Virus record (IMG/VR): IMGVR_UViG_3300023118_000016
Coordinates: 1 to 40,131 of that record
Reading direction: 5' to 3' (one strand)
Length of the DNA: 40,131 bases
From: a virus
Part shown: positions 6,526 through 13,533 of the stretch, piece after piece
How positions within the stretch are numbered: position 1 is the first letter of the stretch
Layout: every line of letters starts with the position of its first letter
The notes under the pieces: generated by a model
What the model saw: the letters and a program-made list of their open reading frames with translations, nothing else
Told to the model about the DNA's origin: nothing
Database searches by the model: none
Made by a program: the position numbers and the translations under genes

Positions 6526-6621
6526 ATGGAGTACGTTAATCGGGCTAAGCATAACATTATAACGAGCGAGGAAATGCTGGATAAAAATATAAGTTGGAAA
6601 TCGTGGGAAGTGGTATTATGA
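6526..6621 (+). CDS. Possible 31-residue protein, perhaps 3' part of a broken gene
   Basis: ATG 6526 encodes MEYVNRAKHNIITSEEML and on to SWEVVL, with the stop overlapping ATG 6618 of the next gene in the ATGA manner used throughout this genome. The frame is open upstream to the inverted repeat (AIESKKIH precedes the Met), and joining it to the mini-ORF from 6449 would need a one-base shift near 6509, so the present form may be a remnant. Confidence 0.4.
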   Translation: MEYVNRAKHNIITSEEMLDKNISWKSWEVVL

Positions 6622-7124
6622 CCGACCAAACAGCAGGAAAACTACCGTGGACAAATGAAGGAAAACTATTACTAATAACATTCAACCGATTAATTAATGA
6701 ATACGGAGGGCGTTTTAGTTGTTGGGCTAAACTAAATAGTGAGCTGCATCCACGAAAGGAAAGAATATTAAAACGCAAAATGAAGCGTACCTATTGGATG
6801 CATAAACATGCAAGATTTGTTTTAGATAATTGCGCAAAGATGACTATTTATGAAATGGCAGAAGAATTAGGAACATCATACCGAAATATAAGCCATATTA
6901 CTAAGGGATTGGGTTTAAGGGGGAGGCCGAGAGTTTTTAATAAAGATGATTATTCCAGTATGAAAAGAAATGAAGTAATGGTTTTAGACTTGCAAACTGG
7001 AATATATTATGATAGTGCACGTTTAGCCAGTAAAGCAACTATGGTTTCCTATGATGCTATAAAAAACGTACTTTGTGGGCGTGGTGGTAGTAAGAAGTGG
7101 CATGGTAGATTTGAACGCTGTTAG
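6618..7124 (+). CDS. HTH protein with C-terminal NUMOD-like DNA-binding module
   Basis: 168 residues from ATG 6618 (a TTG at 6594 adds 8). Two DNA-binding elements can be seen: a helix-turn-helix in the middle (MTIYEMAEELGTSYRNISHI) and a C-terminal module VLDLQTGIYYDSARLASKAT followed by a G-rich end. This has the pattern of NUMOD-type modules found at the ends of homing endonucleases. The GIY-YIG protein at 17748 ends with a similar module (VIDSASGKVYDSAREL). No HNH, GIY-YIG or LAGLIDADG catalytic motif is visible here, so it is either a homing-enzyme derivative that lost its nuclease or a regulator. Confidence 0.65.
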   Translation: MTDQTAGKLPWTNEGKLLLITFNRLINEYGGRFSCWAKLNSELHPRKERILKRKMKRTYWMHKHARFVLDNCAKMTIYEMAEELGTSYRNISHITKGLGLRGRPRVFNKDDYSSMKRNEVMVLDLQTGIYYDSARLASKATMVSYDAIKNVLCGRGGSKKWHGRFERC

Positions 7125-7126
7125 AT

Positions 7127-7330
7127 ATGTATAAAGGCCGTCCACCATCAATGACAGAACAGGCTTGGCAGGAATATAAAGCAGCACAGCCTAAAAAGAA
7201 AGCACCTAAGCCGTATGTGAAGCATTGGTTTGAGGTGGCATATATTAAGGAAAGAAATATACACTGGTTAAACGATATGTTTGCCAGTGATGAATTAAAG
7301 GAAGAAATAATTAAAGTTTATGGAATATGA
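7127..7330 (+). CDS. Hypothetical 67-residue basic protein
   Basis: Starts 2 bases after the preceding stop. Lys/Pro-rich centre (AAQPKKKAPKPYVKHWFEV) and a helical C-terminus. Stop overlaps the next ATG (ATGA). No family recognised. Confidence 0.6.
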   Translation: MYKGRPPSMTEQAWQEYKAAQPKKKAPKPYVKHWFEVAYIKERNIHWLNDMFASDELKEEIIKVYGI

Positions 7331-7500
7331 CAGTACAAGAATTAATTGATGAACTTCAAAAGATTGAAGATAAGAAATTACAAATCCAATATGAAGATAA
7401 TGAATGGGGATACCAGCCGATTACTGGGATATGCAAAGAATCTCCGCACGCTTGGAATAATCCAAACGATCCAGAAAATGATTTTTATTCAATTATATGA
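7327..7500 (+). CDS. Hypothetical 57-residue protein of the VQELI family
   Basis: ATG 7327 overlaps the preceding stop. Begins MTVQELIDELQKIEDK and contains GYQPITGICKE. The start matches that of the gene at 11629 (MNVQELINQLNNIKDK). Small proteins with this N-terminal helix are common in phages of many hosts and usually have no known function. Confidence 0.65.
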   Translation: MTVQELIDELQKIEDKKLQIQYEDNEWGYQPITGICKESPHAWNNPNDPENDFYSII

Positions 7501-7546
7501 TAAATCGAAATGAACAATCCTTAGCCACCGCCATAGTCAACTATAT

Positions 7547-8023
7547 ATGAAACACGAAGAAGCCGACCTGCAAAGAGCATTTTGTAAAAAAATAAAAAAG
7601 CTGTACCCCGATGATAGCTTCTTGCGGCATGAGCGTGAGGGAAAGCGTACACCATTCATGCAAAACTTATTTAATGATATGAATCACGGCATTGATAAGT
7701 TACCTGATTTTGAAGGGTTAATAACGAACGAAGCTTATACAGGTTTTTATATCGAGTTTAAAAAGCCCGGTGAAAAGTGGCTGCTTAAAGATGGAATAAC
7801 TGTAAAGCCTCAATACGCTAATCAATACCGCTGCCATTTACTTTTACGGTCAATGGGTAGGGCTGTGTGGTTTTGTAACCATATAGAAATTGGATTAATG
7901 CTATATGAAGGGTTTAAAAACAACTTAACATACCCCTTGCAGGATTATTTATTGCCGGTTGGCGATGCCGAGAAGAACGCCCTTATAGCTGATGATTTTT
8001 TTGAGGGGAGAGGGATAAAATAA
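7547..8023 (+). CDS. VRR-NUC domain nuclease
   Basis: 158 residues. Seen: an N-terminal helix with Glu (EADLQRAFCKKIKKLYPDD), GIDKLPDFEGLI providing the metal-binding Asp, and FYIEFKKPGEKW giving E-x-K, followed by a conserved Gln (KPQYANQYRCHLLL). This is the order of the PD-(D/E)XK VRR-NUC family, whose phage members act on branched DNA such as Holliday junctions or flaps. It sits between recombination and replication genes, consistent with resolving intermediates before packaging. Confidence 0.82.
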   Translation: MKHEEADLQRAFCKKIKKLYPDDSFLRHEREGKRTPFMQNLFNDMNHGIDKLPDFEGLITNEAYTGFYIEFKKPGEKWLLKDGITVKPQYANQYRCHLLLRSMGRAVWFCNHIEIGLMLYEGFKNNLTYPLQDYLLPVGDAEKNALIADDFFEGRGIK

Positions 8024-8068
8024 AAAAGAAATATCGACAATTGTAAATAAAATTAGTATATTAGCAGT

Positions 8069-8242
8069 ATGGAAAGAACGGAATTAGCACAGATACTTAA
8101 AGACCGTGGCATAAAGCAAACTTGGGTTGCTAATAAATTAGGTATTAAAAGGTCACAAGTAAACCAATGGGTTAAGGAGGTTAATGATATACCTGATAAG
8201 TATAAGGTTGAATTAAATCATCTTCTATTAAAGTCAGCTTAA
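8069..8242 (+). CDS. Small Cro-like helix-turn-helix protein
   Basis: 57 residues, ATG 8069. The core LAQILKDRGIKQTWVANKLG followed by IKRSQVNQWVKE is a textbook Cro/CI-type HTH: helix 2 around QTWVANKLG, recognition helix around RSQVNQWVK. No dimerisation or cleavage domain is present, so it resembles Cro more than CI. It stands alone, with about 45-base gaps upstream of it and 33 downstream before the helicase. It is the only clear transcription regulator among the early genes. TATATTAG 12 bases before the ATG may be a weak -7 element. Confidence 0.75.
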   Translation: MERTELAQILKDRGIKQTWVANKLGIKRSQVNQWVKEVNDIPDKYKVELNHLLLKSA

Positions 8243-8275
8243 TTAACTACCTATTAACTTTTAACATTTGTATAC

Positions 8276-9379
8276 ATGCAACCAGAAAATAACGTAATAC
8301 CATTATCTCAGCACGCAAAAGATCTGGTTGATAAGGTAAATGAAAGCGCCCCAGTAATAAAATCATATCAGGATTTAGCAGACGAGGCTTTTATTCCGCA
8401 GGGCATAGAGATACCAAAACCTGAACTTATATTTGGCTTGGATGGAATACCAGTATTTACTAAAAAATCAATTAGTACACTAAAGGGGAAGGCTAAGGCC
8501 GGTAAAACGACATGTACAGCGTGGGTAACTTCTAATATAATTCAAAAAGGTGTTAATGTACTATGGATTGACACGGAGCAAGGAACATATTATGCATCAA
8601 GAACACAGCACTGGGTTTTACATATTGCAGGAATTACAGAGAGTAGTCATCTTAAATTTTACGATTTAAAAATACATGGGCCAAATCACCGATCTAAAAT
8701 AATTGAAGTATTAATAGAAAGGCATAAGCCTGATTTTATAATAATAGACGGTATAAGGGATTTAGTATTTGACATTAACTCACCGGAGGAAGCCACCAAT
8801 ACAGTAAATATGCTTATGCGCTATGCAGATGTTAACGACTGCCATATACTATCTATTCTACATGAAAATAAAGGATCAGATCACGCAAGGGGGCATTTAG
8901 GTACGGAAATGATAAACAAGTCTGAAACAGTAATAAAAGTAAGCAGCGAAAAAGGAATTACTATTTGTGAGCCCGAATTTACAAGGGGTGAACCATTTTC
9001 AATTTTTGCTTTTCAACGTGACGCCAACGGCTTGCCTCAATTAGTCGACTATCAACCTAAAACATCCAGTGGTGAGAGTAATTCAAGGAAAGCACTTCCA
9101 ATAGATATATCTGAGAAAGATCATTACATGTATCTCAAACAGGCGTTTGGTTCAGACGAAAAATTAGCCTATTCTGAACTATGTACCGCAGTTTCGGCGG
9201 CGTTTGAATTCTATGGTTTAGAAATGGGAATCACCAGAACAAAATCATTTGTCGCTTTCTACTCACAGAACGGATATTTAAATAAACTACAAAAAGAGAG
9301 TAATAAAACATTTTATGAGATAAAAATAAAGAATAAATCAGATGAAAATATCATTAATCAACCAGATCCACCGTTCTAA
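8276..9379 (+). CDS. RecA-fold replicative helicase (AAA_25/RepA-like)
   Basis: 367 residues. Seen: Walker A GKAKAGKTT at 71-79, a WIDTEQG segment at 97-103 with the catalytic Glu, Walker B DFIIIDG at 153-159, and ILHENKGSDHARGHLGTEM, the Q/H-type sensor motif III seen in hexameric DnaB/RepA-type helicases. The N-terminal 70 residues and the C-terminal 100 residues (predicted winged-helix-like) lie outside the ATPase core. The gene is followed by a repeat-rich gap and a primase, the usual helicase-origin-primase arrangement. Confidence 0.85.
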   Translation: MQPENNVIPLSQHAKDLVDKVNESAPVIKSYQDLADEAFIPQGIEIPKPELIFGLDGIPVFTKKSISTLKGKAKAGKTTCTAWVTSNIIQKGVNVLWIDTEQGTYYASRTQHWVLHIAGITESSHLKFYDLKIHGPNHRSKIIEVLIERHKPDFIIIDGIRDLVFDINSPEEATNTVNMLMRYADVNDCHILSILHENKGSDHARGHLGTEMINKSETVIKVSSEKGITICEPEFTRGEPFSIFAFQRDANGLPQLVDYQPKTSSGESNSRKALPIDISEKDHYMYLKQAFGSDEKLAYSELCTAVSAAFEFYGLEMGITRTKSFVAFYSQNGYLNKLQKESNKTFYEIKIKNKSDENIINQPDPPF

Positions 9380-9521
9380 ATGTTTGGTATGGTACGGGCA
9401 TACCAGACTAACTATACTATACTAAAGGTTTGGTTTAGTACACCCTACCCCCTTTATATAAGGGGGTTGTACTGAACCAGACTATTGAACCAAACATTGA
9501 ACTATACCAGACTAACATACC
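9380..9521. other. Candidate replication origin: repeats and hairpins between helicase and primase
   Basis: This 142-base gene-free gap is unusually structured. ATACCAGACTAAC occurs twice exactly (9400-9412, 9504-9516) and in part once (CCAGACTA, 9477-9484). TGGTATG/CATACCA form a 7-bp inverted repeat (9385-9391/9399-9405). A long hairpin consists of AGTACA (9437-9442), ACCCCCTT (9447-9454), loop TATAT, AAGGGGGT (9460-9467), TGTACT (9468-9473). Iterons plus a strong hairpin beside replication genes fit an origin. A control site for primase is the alternative. Confidence 0.55.
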
Positions 9522-10484
9522 ATGATACCACAAAGCACAATAGAATTGATAAAAGAAACCGCAACTGATAATATAGTTGACGTAGTAAGTGATTTTGTTA
9601 AACTTAAAAAACGTGGTAGTCAATGGGTAGGGTTAAGTCCTTTTGCAAATGAGCGCAGCCCATCTTTTTATGTTAAGCCATCGAAGGGTATTTATAAATG
9701 TTTTTCAACTGGTAAAGGTGGTGATATAATCAACTTTCTTCAGGAATGCCAGCAATGGCAATTTGGTGACGCTTTAAAGTATTTAGGTAAAAGGTTTAAT
9801 ATAGATATGGAAAATAACGACTTTGTATTTATTCCTAAAATTAAAGAAGCAGAGCCCGTTAAACAGCCTTCATTAATACATCCTGATGAATTGATAAAAA
9901 GTAAAGCCGATATAAAATTAAATACCTTATATAAATTCCTGATCACTAAATTCACAAAAGAGCAAATAGAAAATGCTTTTTCTATGTATGAGATAGGCCA
10001 TAATTTAGACTGGATCATATTTTGGCAGATTGATATTAACGGATTTATCCGATCAGGCAAGTATATTAAATATAAAATTGATGGGCATAGAGATAAAGAC
10101 CAGCGTACAACATGGCATCATTCAGCTACTAAAGAATACAAACCGGTATATCCTGATTTTAATTTAGTGCAATGCTTTTTCGGGGAACATTTGATTGAAC
10201 CGCTTAAACCAATAGCAATTGTAGAAAGTGAAAAAACAGCCGTTATATGCAGTATTTTAATGCCTAAATATACTTGGCTTGCCTGTGGTTCAAAGAATGG
10301 CTTAAACGTAACTAAATGCGCTGTACTGGCAAATAGAAGTGTAACACTATTCCCAGATGTTGGATGTTATCAGGAATGGTTAGAACAAGCAAGGTTTTTT
10401 AACTTTAATTGCTCCGATATGATTGAACGGTCAGCAAAGCCGGAGCATAAAGGATTAGACATAGCAGACTTTTTATTAACTTAA
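9522..10484 (+). CDS. DNA primase with degenerate zinc-binding domain and TOPRIM-like domain
   Basis: 320 residues. The N-terminal 80 residues align with the CHC2 domain of DnaG (VKLKKRGSQWVGLSPFANER, then YKCFSTGKGGDIINFL), but the zinc ligands are mostly lost: CPFH has become SPFA (39-42) and CFGC has become CFST (60-63), leaving one Cys. The C-terminal part has a TOPRIM pattern: IVESEKTA with Glu 235, and LFPDVG with Asp 279, where metal would bind. Zinc-less primases of this shape occur in Bacteroidota phages and mobile elements. It lies directly downstream of the origin candidate and the helicase. Confidence 0.8.
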   Translation: MIPQSTIELIKETATDNIVDVVSDFVKLKKRGSQWVGLSPFANERSPSFYVKPSKGIYKCFSTGKGGDIINFLQECQQWQFGDALKYLGKRFNIDMENNDFVFIPKIKEAEPVKQPSLIHPDELIKSKADIKLNTLYKFLITKFTKEQIENAFSMYEIGHNLDWIIFWQIDINGFIRSGKYIKYKIDGHRDKDQRTTWHHSATKEYKPVYPDFNLVQCFFGEHLIEPLKPIAIVESEKTAVICSILMPKYTWLACGSKNGLNVTKCAVLANRSVTLFPDVGCYQEWLEQARFFNFNCSDMIERSAKPEHKGLDIADFLLT

Positions 10485-10496
10485 ACCCGTAACCCC

Positions 10497-10679
10497 ATGA
10501 CAACAAAATTCTATTATTCGCAAATTATCAACAGCAAAAGTTCTATGGAATTGGTTAATCAACTGTTGAACGAGGCTACTATGGACGATGATGTTAAACT
10601 AAAAGACTATCAATATTTAGTAACCGTAGCTAAATCGCTCGGCTTTAAATTTGGGAGCGATTATGAATTTACACTTTAA
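10497..10679 (+). CDS. Hypothetical 60-residue protein
   Basis: Helical and acidic (SSMELVNQLLNEATMDDDVK). It follows the primase stop after 12 bases. The stop-linker TTAAACCCGTAA that precedes it (10481-10492) recurs exactly after its own stop (10676-10687). No family recognised. Confidence 0.6.
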   Translation: MTTKFYYSQIINSKSSMELVNQLLNEATMDDDVKLKDYQYLVTVAKSLGFKFGSDYEFTL

Positions 10680-10691
10680 ACCCGTAATAAA

Positions 10692-10907
10692 ATGAAAAAA
10701 GAAGAATGGATAAAAACCAGTAATACCCGACCACCATTTAATAAACCAGTCTTAGGATACTCGCCAATATATGGCAGATCAATTTATACGTATGAACCAA
10801 TTGGGTTGTTTGCTGGTATAGAACACGGTAACTGGCATGATGGAAAACAACTTGGCGTATTGCCTCCTACTCACTGGATGAATTTACCAGAACCGCCTAT
10901 TTTTTAA
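10692..10907 (+). CDS. DUF551-like small protein
   Basis: 71 residues. The frame EEWIKTSNTRPPFNKPVLGY at the start and PTHWMNLPEPPIF at the end match the DUF551 pattern (W-I ... LP ... PVL-Y ... THW-PLPEPP). The family is widespread in phages and has no established function. A second, more distant relative lies at 28126 on the other strand. Confidence 0.75.
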   Translation: MKKEEWIKTSNTRPPFNKPVLGYSPIYGRSIYTYEPIGLFAGIEHGNWHDGKQLGVLPPTHWMNLPEPPIF

Positions 10908-10929
10908 CCCCCATTAACGATAAATAGAT

Positions 10930-11130
10930 ATGAAAGCAGAAATAAAAGAAATTTACTTAAAAATTGAGTTTATCAAAGAAGATGGATCGTTTAAAACTTC
11001 TTTAGACACCCATGCAGAGGTAGCTTTTATTTATAATAAAAAATGGGAGTTCGCTGTAAAAGAGTTTTTTGAAGGGAAGCATACAGAAATAACATCATTC
11101 GATGAATTTAAATACCAATTCGACCTATGA
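10930..11130 (+). CDS. Hypothetical 66-residue protein
   Basis: Begins MKAEIKEIYLKIEFIKEDGS, alternating strands and helices, ending with FDEFKYQFDL. No family recognised. Its first 13 bases (ATGAAAGCAGAAA) are the same as those of the gene at 11225. Stop overlaps the next ATG. Confidence 0.6.
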   Translation: MKAEIKEIYLKIEFIKEDGSFKTSLDTHAEVAFIYNKKWEFAVKEFFEGKHTEITSFDEFKYQFDL

Positions 11131-11228
11131 AAAAACTAAACAACCACATCCAGCAATCCCTACAATACGGATGGGCAGGCGGAATGTATTTTATTATCGG
11201 ATTATTATTTATATTTAGGAAGCCATGA
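11127..11228 (+). CDS. 33-residue membrane peptide
   Basis: ATG 11127 overlaps the previous stop and its own stop overlaps ATG 11225, both as ATGA. One hydrophobic helix (MYFIIGLLFIF) after a polar N-terminus. Too short for family recognition. The two couplings make translation likely. Confidence 0.5.
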   Translation: MKKLNNHIQQSLQYGWAGGMYFIIGLLFIFRKP

Positions 11229-11632
11229 AAGCAGAAACACAAACAGAGCAAACCTACAAAAAAGTAAAGTTTGCACATGAATTAAGGATTAGCAACTATT
11301 ATATATGGTTTCATGAAGAATCGGAATCATACCATAAGGTAGATATAGATTTTCTTAATAACCAATTTGAATATGAAGAATCAGACGGTGATGCTGATCA
11401 ATTTTGTAGAGGATGGTGGGCTGCTCCTGTTGAGTTAACCCCTGAAATATTGCAGAAAGCAGGGTTTGAAGTATTCGATACAGTTGGTGGTTTTCTTTGT
11501 TGGAAAAAAGATAGTTTTAAACTATTGGATAGAAAATTACCCGGTACTAACATGCCGCATGTAAAGAATGTTCACACATTGCAAAATCTATATTATTTAC
11601 TCACCGGCACAGAATTAACAATTGAATTATGA
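11225..11632 (+). CDS. Hypothetical protein of the LTGTEL family
   Basis: 135 residues. Ends HTLQNLYYLLTGTELTIEL and contains VELTPEILQKAGFEVF, the same two landmarks as the leftward gene at 893-1180. This copy has an extra N-terminal part with an acidic stretch (EYEESDGDADQF). Function unknown. Confidence 0.75.
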   Translation: MKAETQTEQTYKKVKFAHELRISNYYIWFHEESESYHKVDIDFLNNQFEYEESDGDADQFCRGWWAAPVELTPEILQKAGFEVFDTVGGFLCWKKDSFKLLDRKLPGTNMPHVKNVHTLQNLYYLLTGTELTIEL

Positions 11633-11778
11633 ATGTACAAGAATTAATAAATCAGCTAAATAATATTAAAGATAAAACAAAAGAGGTTGTTGAAAGTACA
11701 CCTGATGGATATATCATAGTTGATGCCGTTAACATTTGTTCATGGTCGGGGTCTGTTGTATTATCATCAGAGCAGTAA
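11629..11778 (+). CDS. Hypothetical 49-residue protein of the VQELI family
   Basis: ATG 11629 overlaps the previous stop. The N-terminal helix MNVQELINQLNNIKDK matches that of the gene at 7327 (MTVQELIDELQKIEDK), while the C-terminal halves differ. It is the last gene before the packaging module. Function unknown. Confidence 0.6.
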   Translation: MNVQELINQLNNIKDKTKEVVESTPDGYIIVDAVNICSWSGSVVLSSEQ

Positions 11779-11848
11779 TTAAATTATTTTTTCCTTTGCA
11801 ATAAGATTATTTTGTAACTTAGTCCCTAAAACGATATATTAACGATAT

Positions 11849-12241
11849 ATGCCATTTCAACCCGGACATAATTTATCAGCTAACACGAAGTTTACATCTG
11901 AAAGGCAACCGGAATCAAATGGACGCCCCCCAGGCGTTAAAAACCGTTCCACTATAGCACGCAAGATACTGGAAATGAGTGCAATACTCCCAGATGAAAT
12001 GTTCACCAAGCTAAAAGAGAACTTCCCAGATATTGAACAACGCATGACAACGGAAGAAATAGCCACTTTAGTTATACTTGGACAGGCTATTGCAAAAGGT
12101 GATTATAACTCTTACAAGGCTGTTATGGATAGTGCTTATGGAGCGCCAAAGCAGGAAGTTGAGCAAAGCGGGTCATTAGGTATCAATTGGAACGAAACAA
12201 AAACATATGCACCTAACGATAAAACAGACGCAGGCTCTTGA
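11849..12241 (+). CDS. terS: Terminase small subunit
   Basis: 130 residues. Recognises phage DNA and regulates the packaging motor. Seen: a basic N-terminal stretch with the motif NGRPPGVKNRSTIARKIL, which starts many small terminases and DUF5681-type proteins, then helices with EIATLVILGQAIAKGDYNSY and a C-terminal tail. The large subunit starts 35 bases before its stop, as expected for a coupled pair. The 70 bases upstream contain a duplicated ACGATATAT reaching into the start codon. Confidence 0.78.
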   Translation: MPFQPGHNLSANTKFTSERQPESNGRPPGVKNRSTIARKILEMSAILPDEMFTKLKENFPDIEQRMTTEEIATLVILGQAIAKGDYNSYKAVMDSAYGAPKQEVEQSGSLGINWNETKTYAPNDKTDAGS

Positions 12242-13520
12242 TTTATTAGACGGTGATAATAAAACCAGTGAGTTATTATTTGGTGGAGGCGCTGGAGGCG
12301 GTAAGTCTGCGTTTGGTTGTTACTGGCAGCTAAAAAGACGTTTGAAATACCCTGGTACAAGAGGGGTAATAGGCAGGGCATCACTGAAAACACTTAAAGA
12401 AACAACACTTAATAGCTTCTTTCAAGTGTGTGCCATGCAGGGCATAAAGAACAACTCGCACTATACCTACAACGATAATAAATCCATCATAAAATTTTAT
12501 AACGGTTCAGAAATACTTCTAAAGGACTTATTTGCCTATCCAGCAGATCCAAACTTTGATGAATTAGGTTCATTGGAAATTACGGATGCTTTTGTAGACG
12601 AAACAAATCAAATAGTCAGCAAGGCATGGGGGGTTCTTAAATCTCGTATAAGGTATAAGCTTGATGAAAACGGATTAATACCAAAGATATTAGGTACATG
12701 TAACCCTGCTAAAAACTGGGTATATATTGATTTCTATAAGCAATTTAAGAATGGTACGTTACCAGCAAATAAAGCTTTCATACAATCTTTATTAACCGAT
12801 AATCCGCATATATCAAAGCATTACAGAGAAAACCTTTTAACGCTGGATAATAATAGCAAAGAACGTTTATTATATGGTAACTGGGAATATTCTGATGATC
12901 CCGCAGAGTTAATGACCTTTGATAAGATAACGGATATATTTAGCAATTCATTCGTTTTAATAGGTGAAAATTATATCACCGCTGATATTGCCCGTTTAGG
13001 GCGTGACGAAACTGTTATAGGCGTTTGGAGTGGTTTCAGGTTGCTTCATATCGTGGTTATAGCTAAGAACTTAATCACAGAGGCGGCAGCAGAAATAAGT
13101 AAGCTAAGCGTTCAATTTAATGTTCCACTATCTAATATAATTGTCGATGAAGATGGAGTAGGTGGTGGTGTTAAGGATATATTAGGATGTGAAGGGTTTG
13201 TAAATAATTCGTCACCATTGGAGGTTGAAGGAGAAAAAGAAAACTACAACAATCTTAAAAGTCAATGTTATTTTAAGTTAGCAGAATATGTAAATAAGAA
13301 TCTTATATTTGTTAGCGAGCAGAACGCCGATATTAAATCCAAAATTGTTCAGGAATTGGAGCAGGTTAAGCAACACAACATGGACAAGGATGCAAAAAAA
13401 CAGGTTATGCCAAAGGACAAGGTAAAGGAGCTATTAGGACGATCGCCGGATTTATCAGATATGATAATGATGCGGATGTGGTTCGTTTATCGCAAACAAT
13501 TTGATTTATGGTTAGGATAA
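12207..13520 (+). CDS. terL: Terminase large subunit (ATPase-nuclease)
   Basis: 437 residues. Packages DNA into the prohead and cuts concatemers. Seen: Walker A GGGAGGGKS at 26-34, Walker B with catalytic Glu in ITDAFVDET (about 125-133), a coupling segment GTCNPAKN, and RNase-H-like nuclease acidic residues in ADIARLGRDE and IIVDEDGVGGG, with a third Asp near DLSDMIMMR. Length and motif order are those of full-length terminases. Starts inside the small subunit gene. Confidence 0.93.
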   Translation: MHLTIKQTQALDLLDGDNKTSELLFGGGAGGGKSAFGCYWQLKRRLKYPGTRGVIGRASLKTLKETTLNSFFQVCAMQGIKNNSHYTYNDNKSIIKFYNGSEILLKDLFAYPADPNFDELGSLEITDAFVDETNQIVSKAWGVLKSRIRYKLDENGLIPKILGTCNPAKNWVYIDFYKQFKNGTLPANKAFIQSLLTDNPHISKHYRENLLTLDNNSKERLLYGNWEYSDDPAELMTFDKITDIFSNSFVLIGENYITADIARLGRDETVIGVWSGFRLLHIVVIAKNLITEAAAEISKLSVQFNVPLSNIIVDEDGVGGGVKDILGCEGFVNNSSPLEVEGEKENYNNLKSQCYFKLAEYVNKNLIFVSEQNADIKSKIVQELEQVKQHNMDKDAKKQVMPKDKVKELLGRSPDLSDMIMMRMWFVYRKQFDLWLG

Positions 13521-13530
13521 TTTATATTTG
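13500..13530 (+). promoter_or_regulatory. Promoter for the head genes, nearly leaderless
   Basis: TTTG (13500-13503), 19-base spacer, TATATTTG (13523-13530): an exact Bacteroidota -33/-7 pair. The portal ATG begins at 13534, only 3 bases after the -7 element, so transcription would start at or next to the A of the start codon. The promoter overlaps the 3' end of terL. Confidence 0.7.
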
Positions 13531-13533
13531 AAC

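Noticed and set aside
11795-11822. Possible promoter before the small terminase gene (TTTG and TAACTTAG)
   Set aside because: The spacer is only 16 bases and the -7 element is imperfect, so it is not listed as a feature.
12136-12393. Minus-strand frame over the TerS/TerL junction
   Set aside because: Both terminase genes are well supported by motifs on the plus strand.
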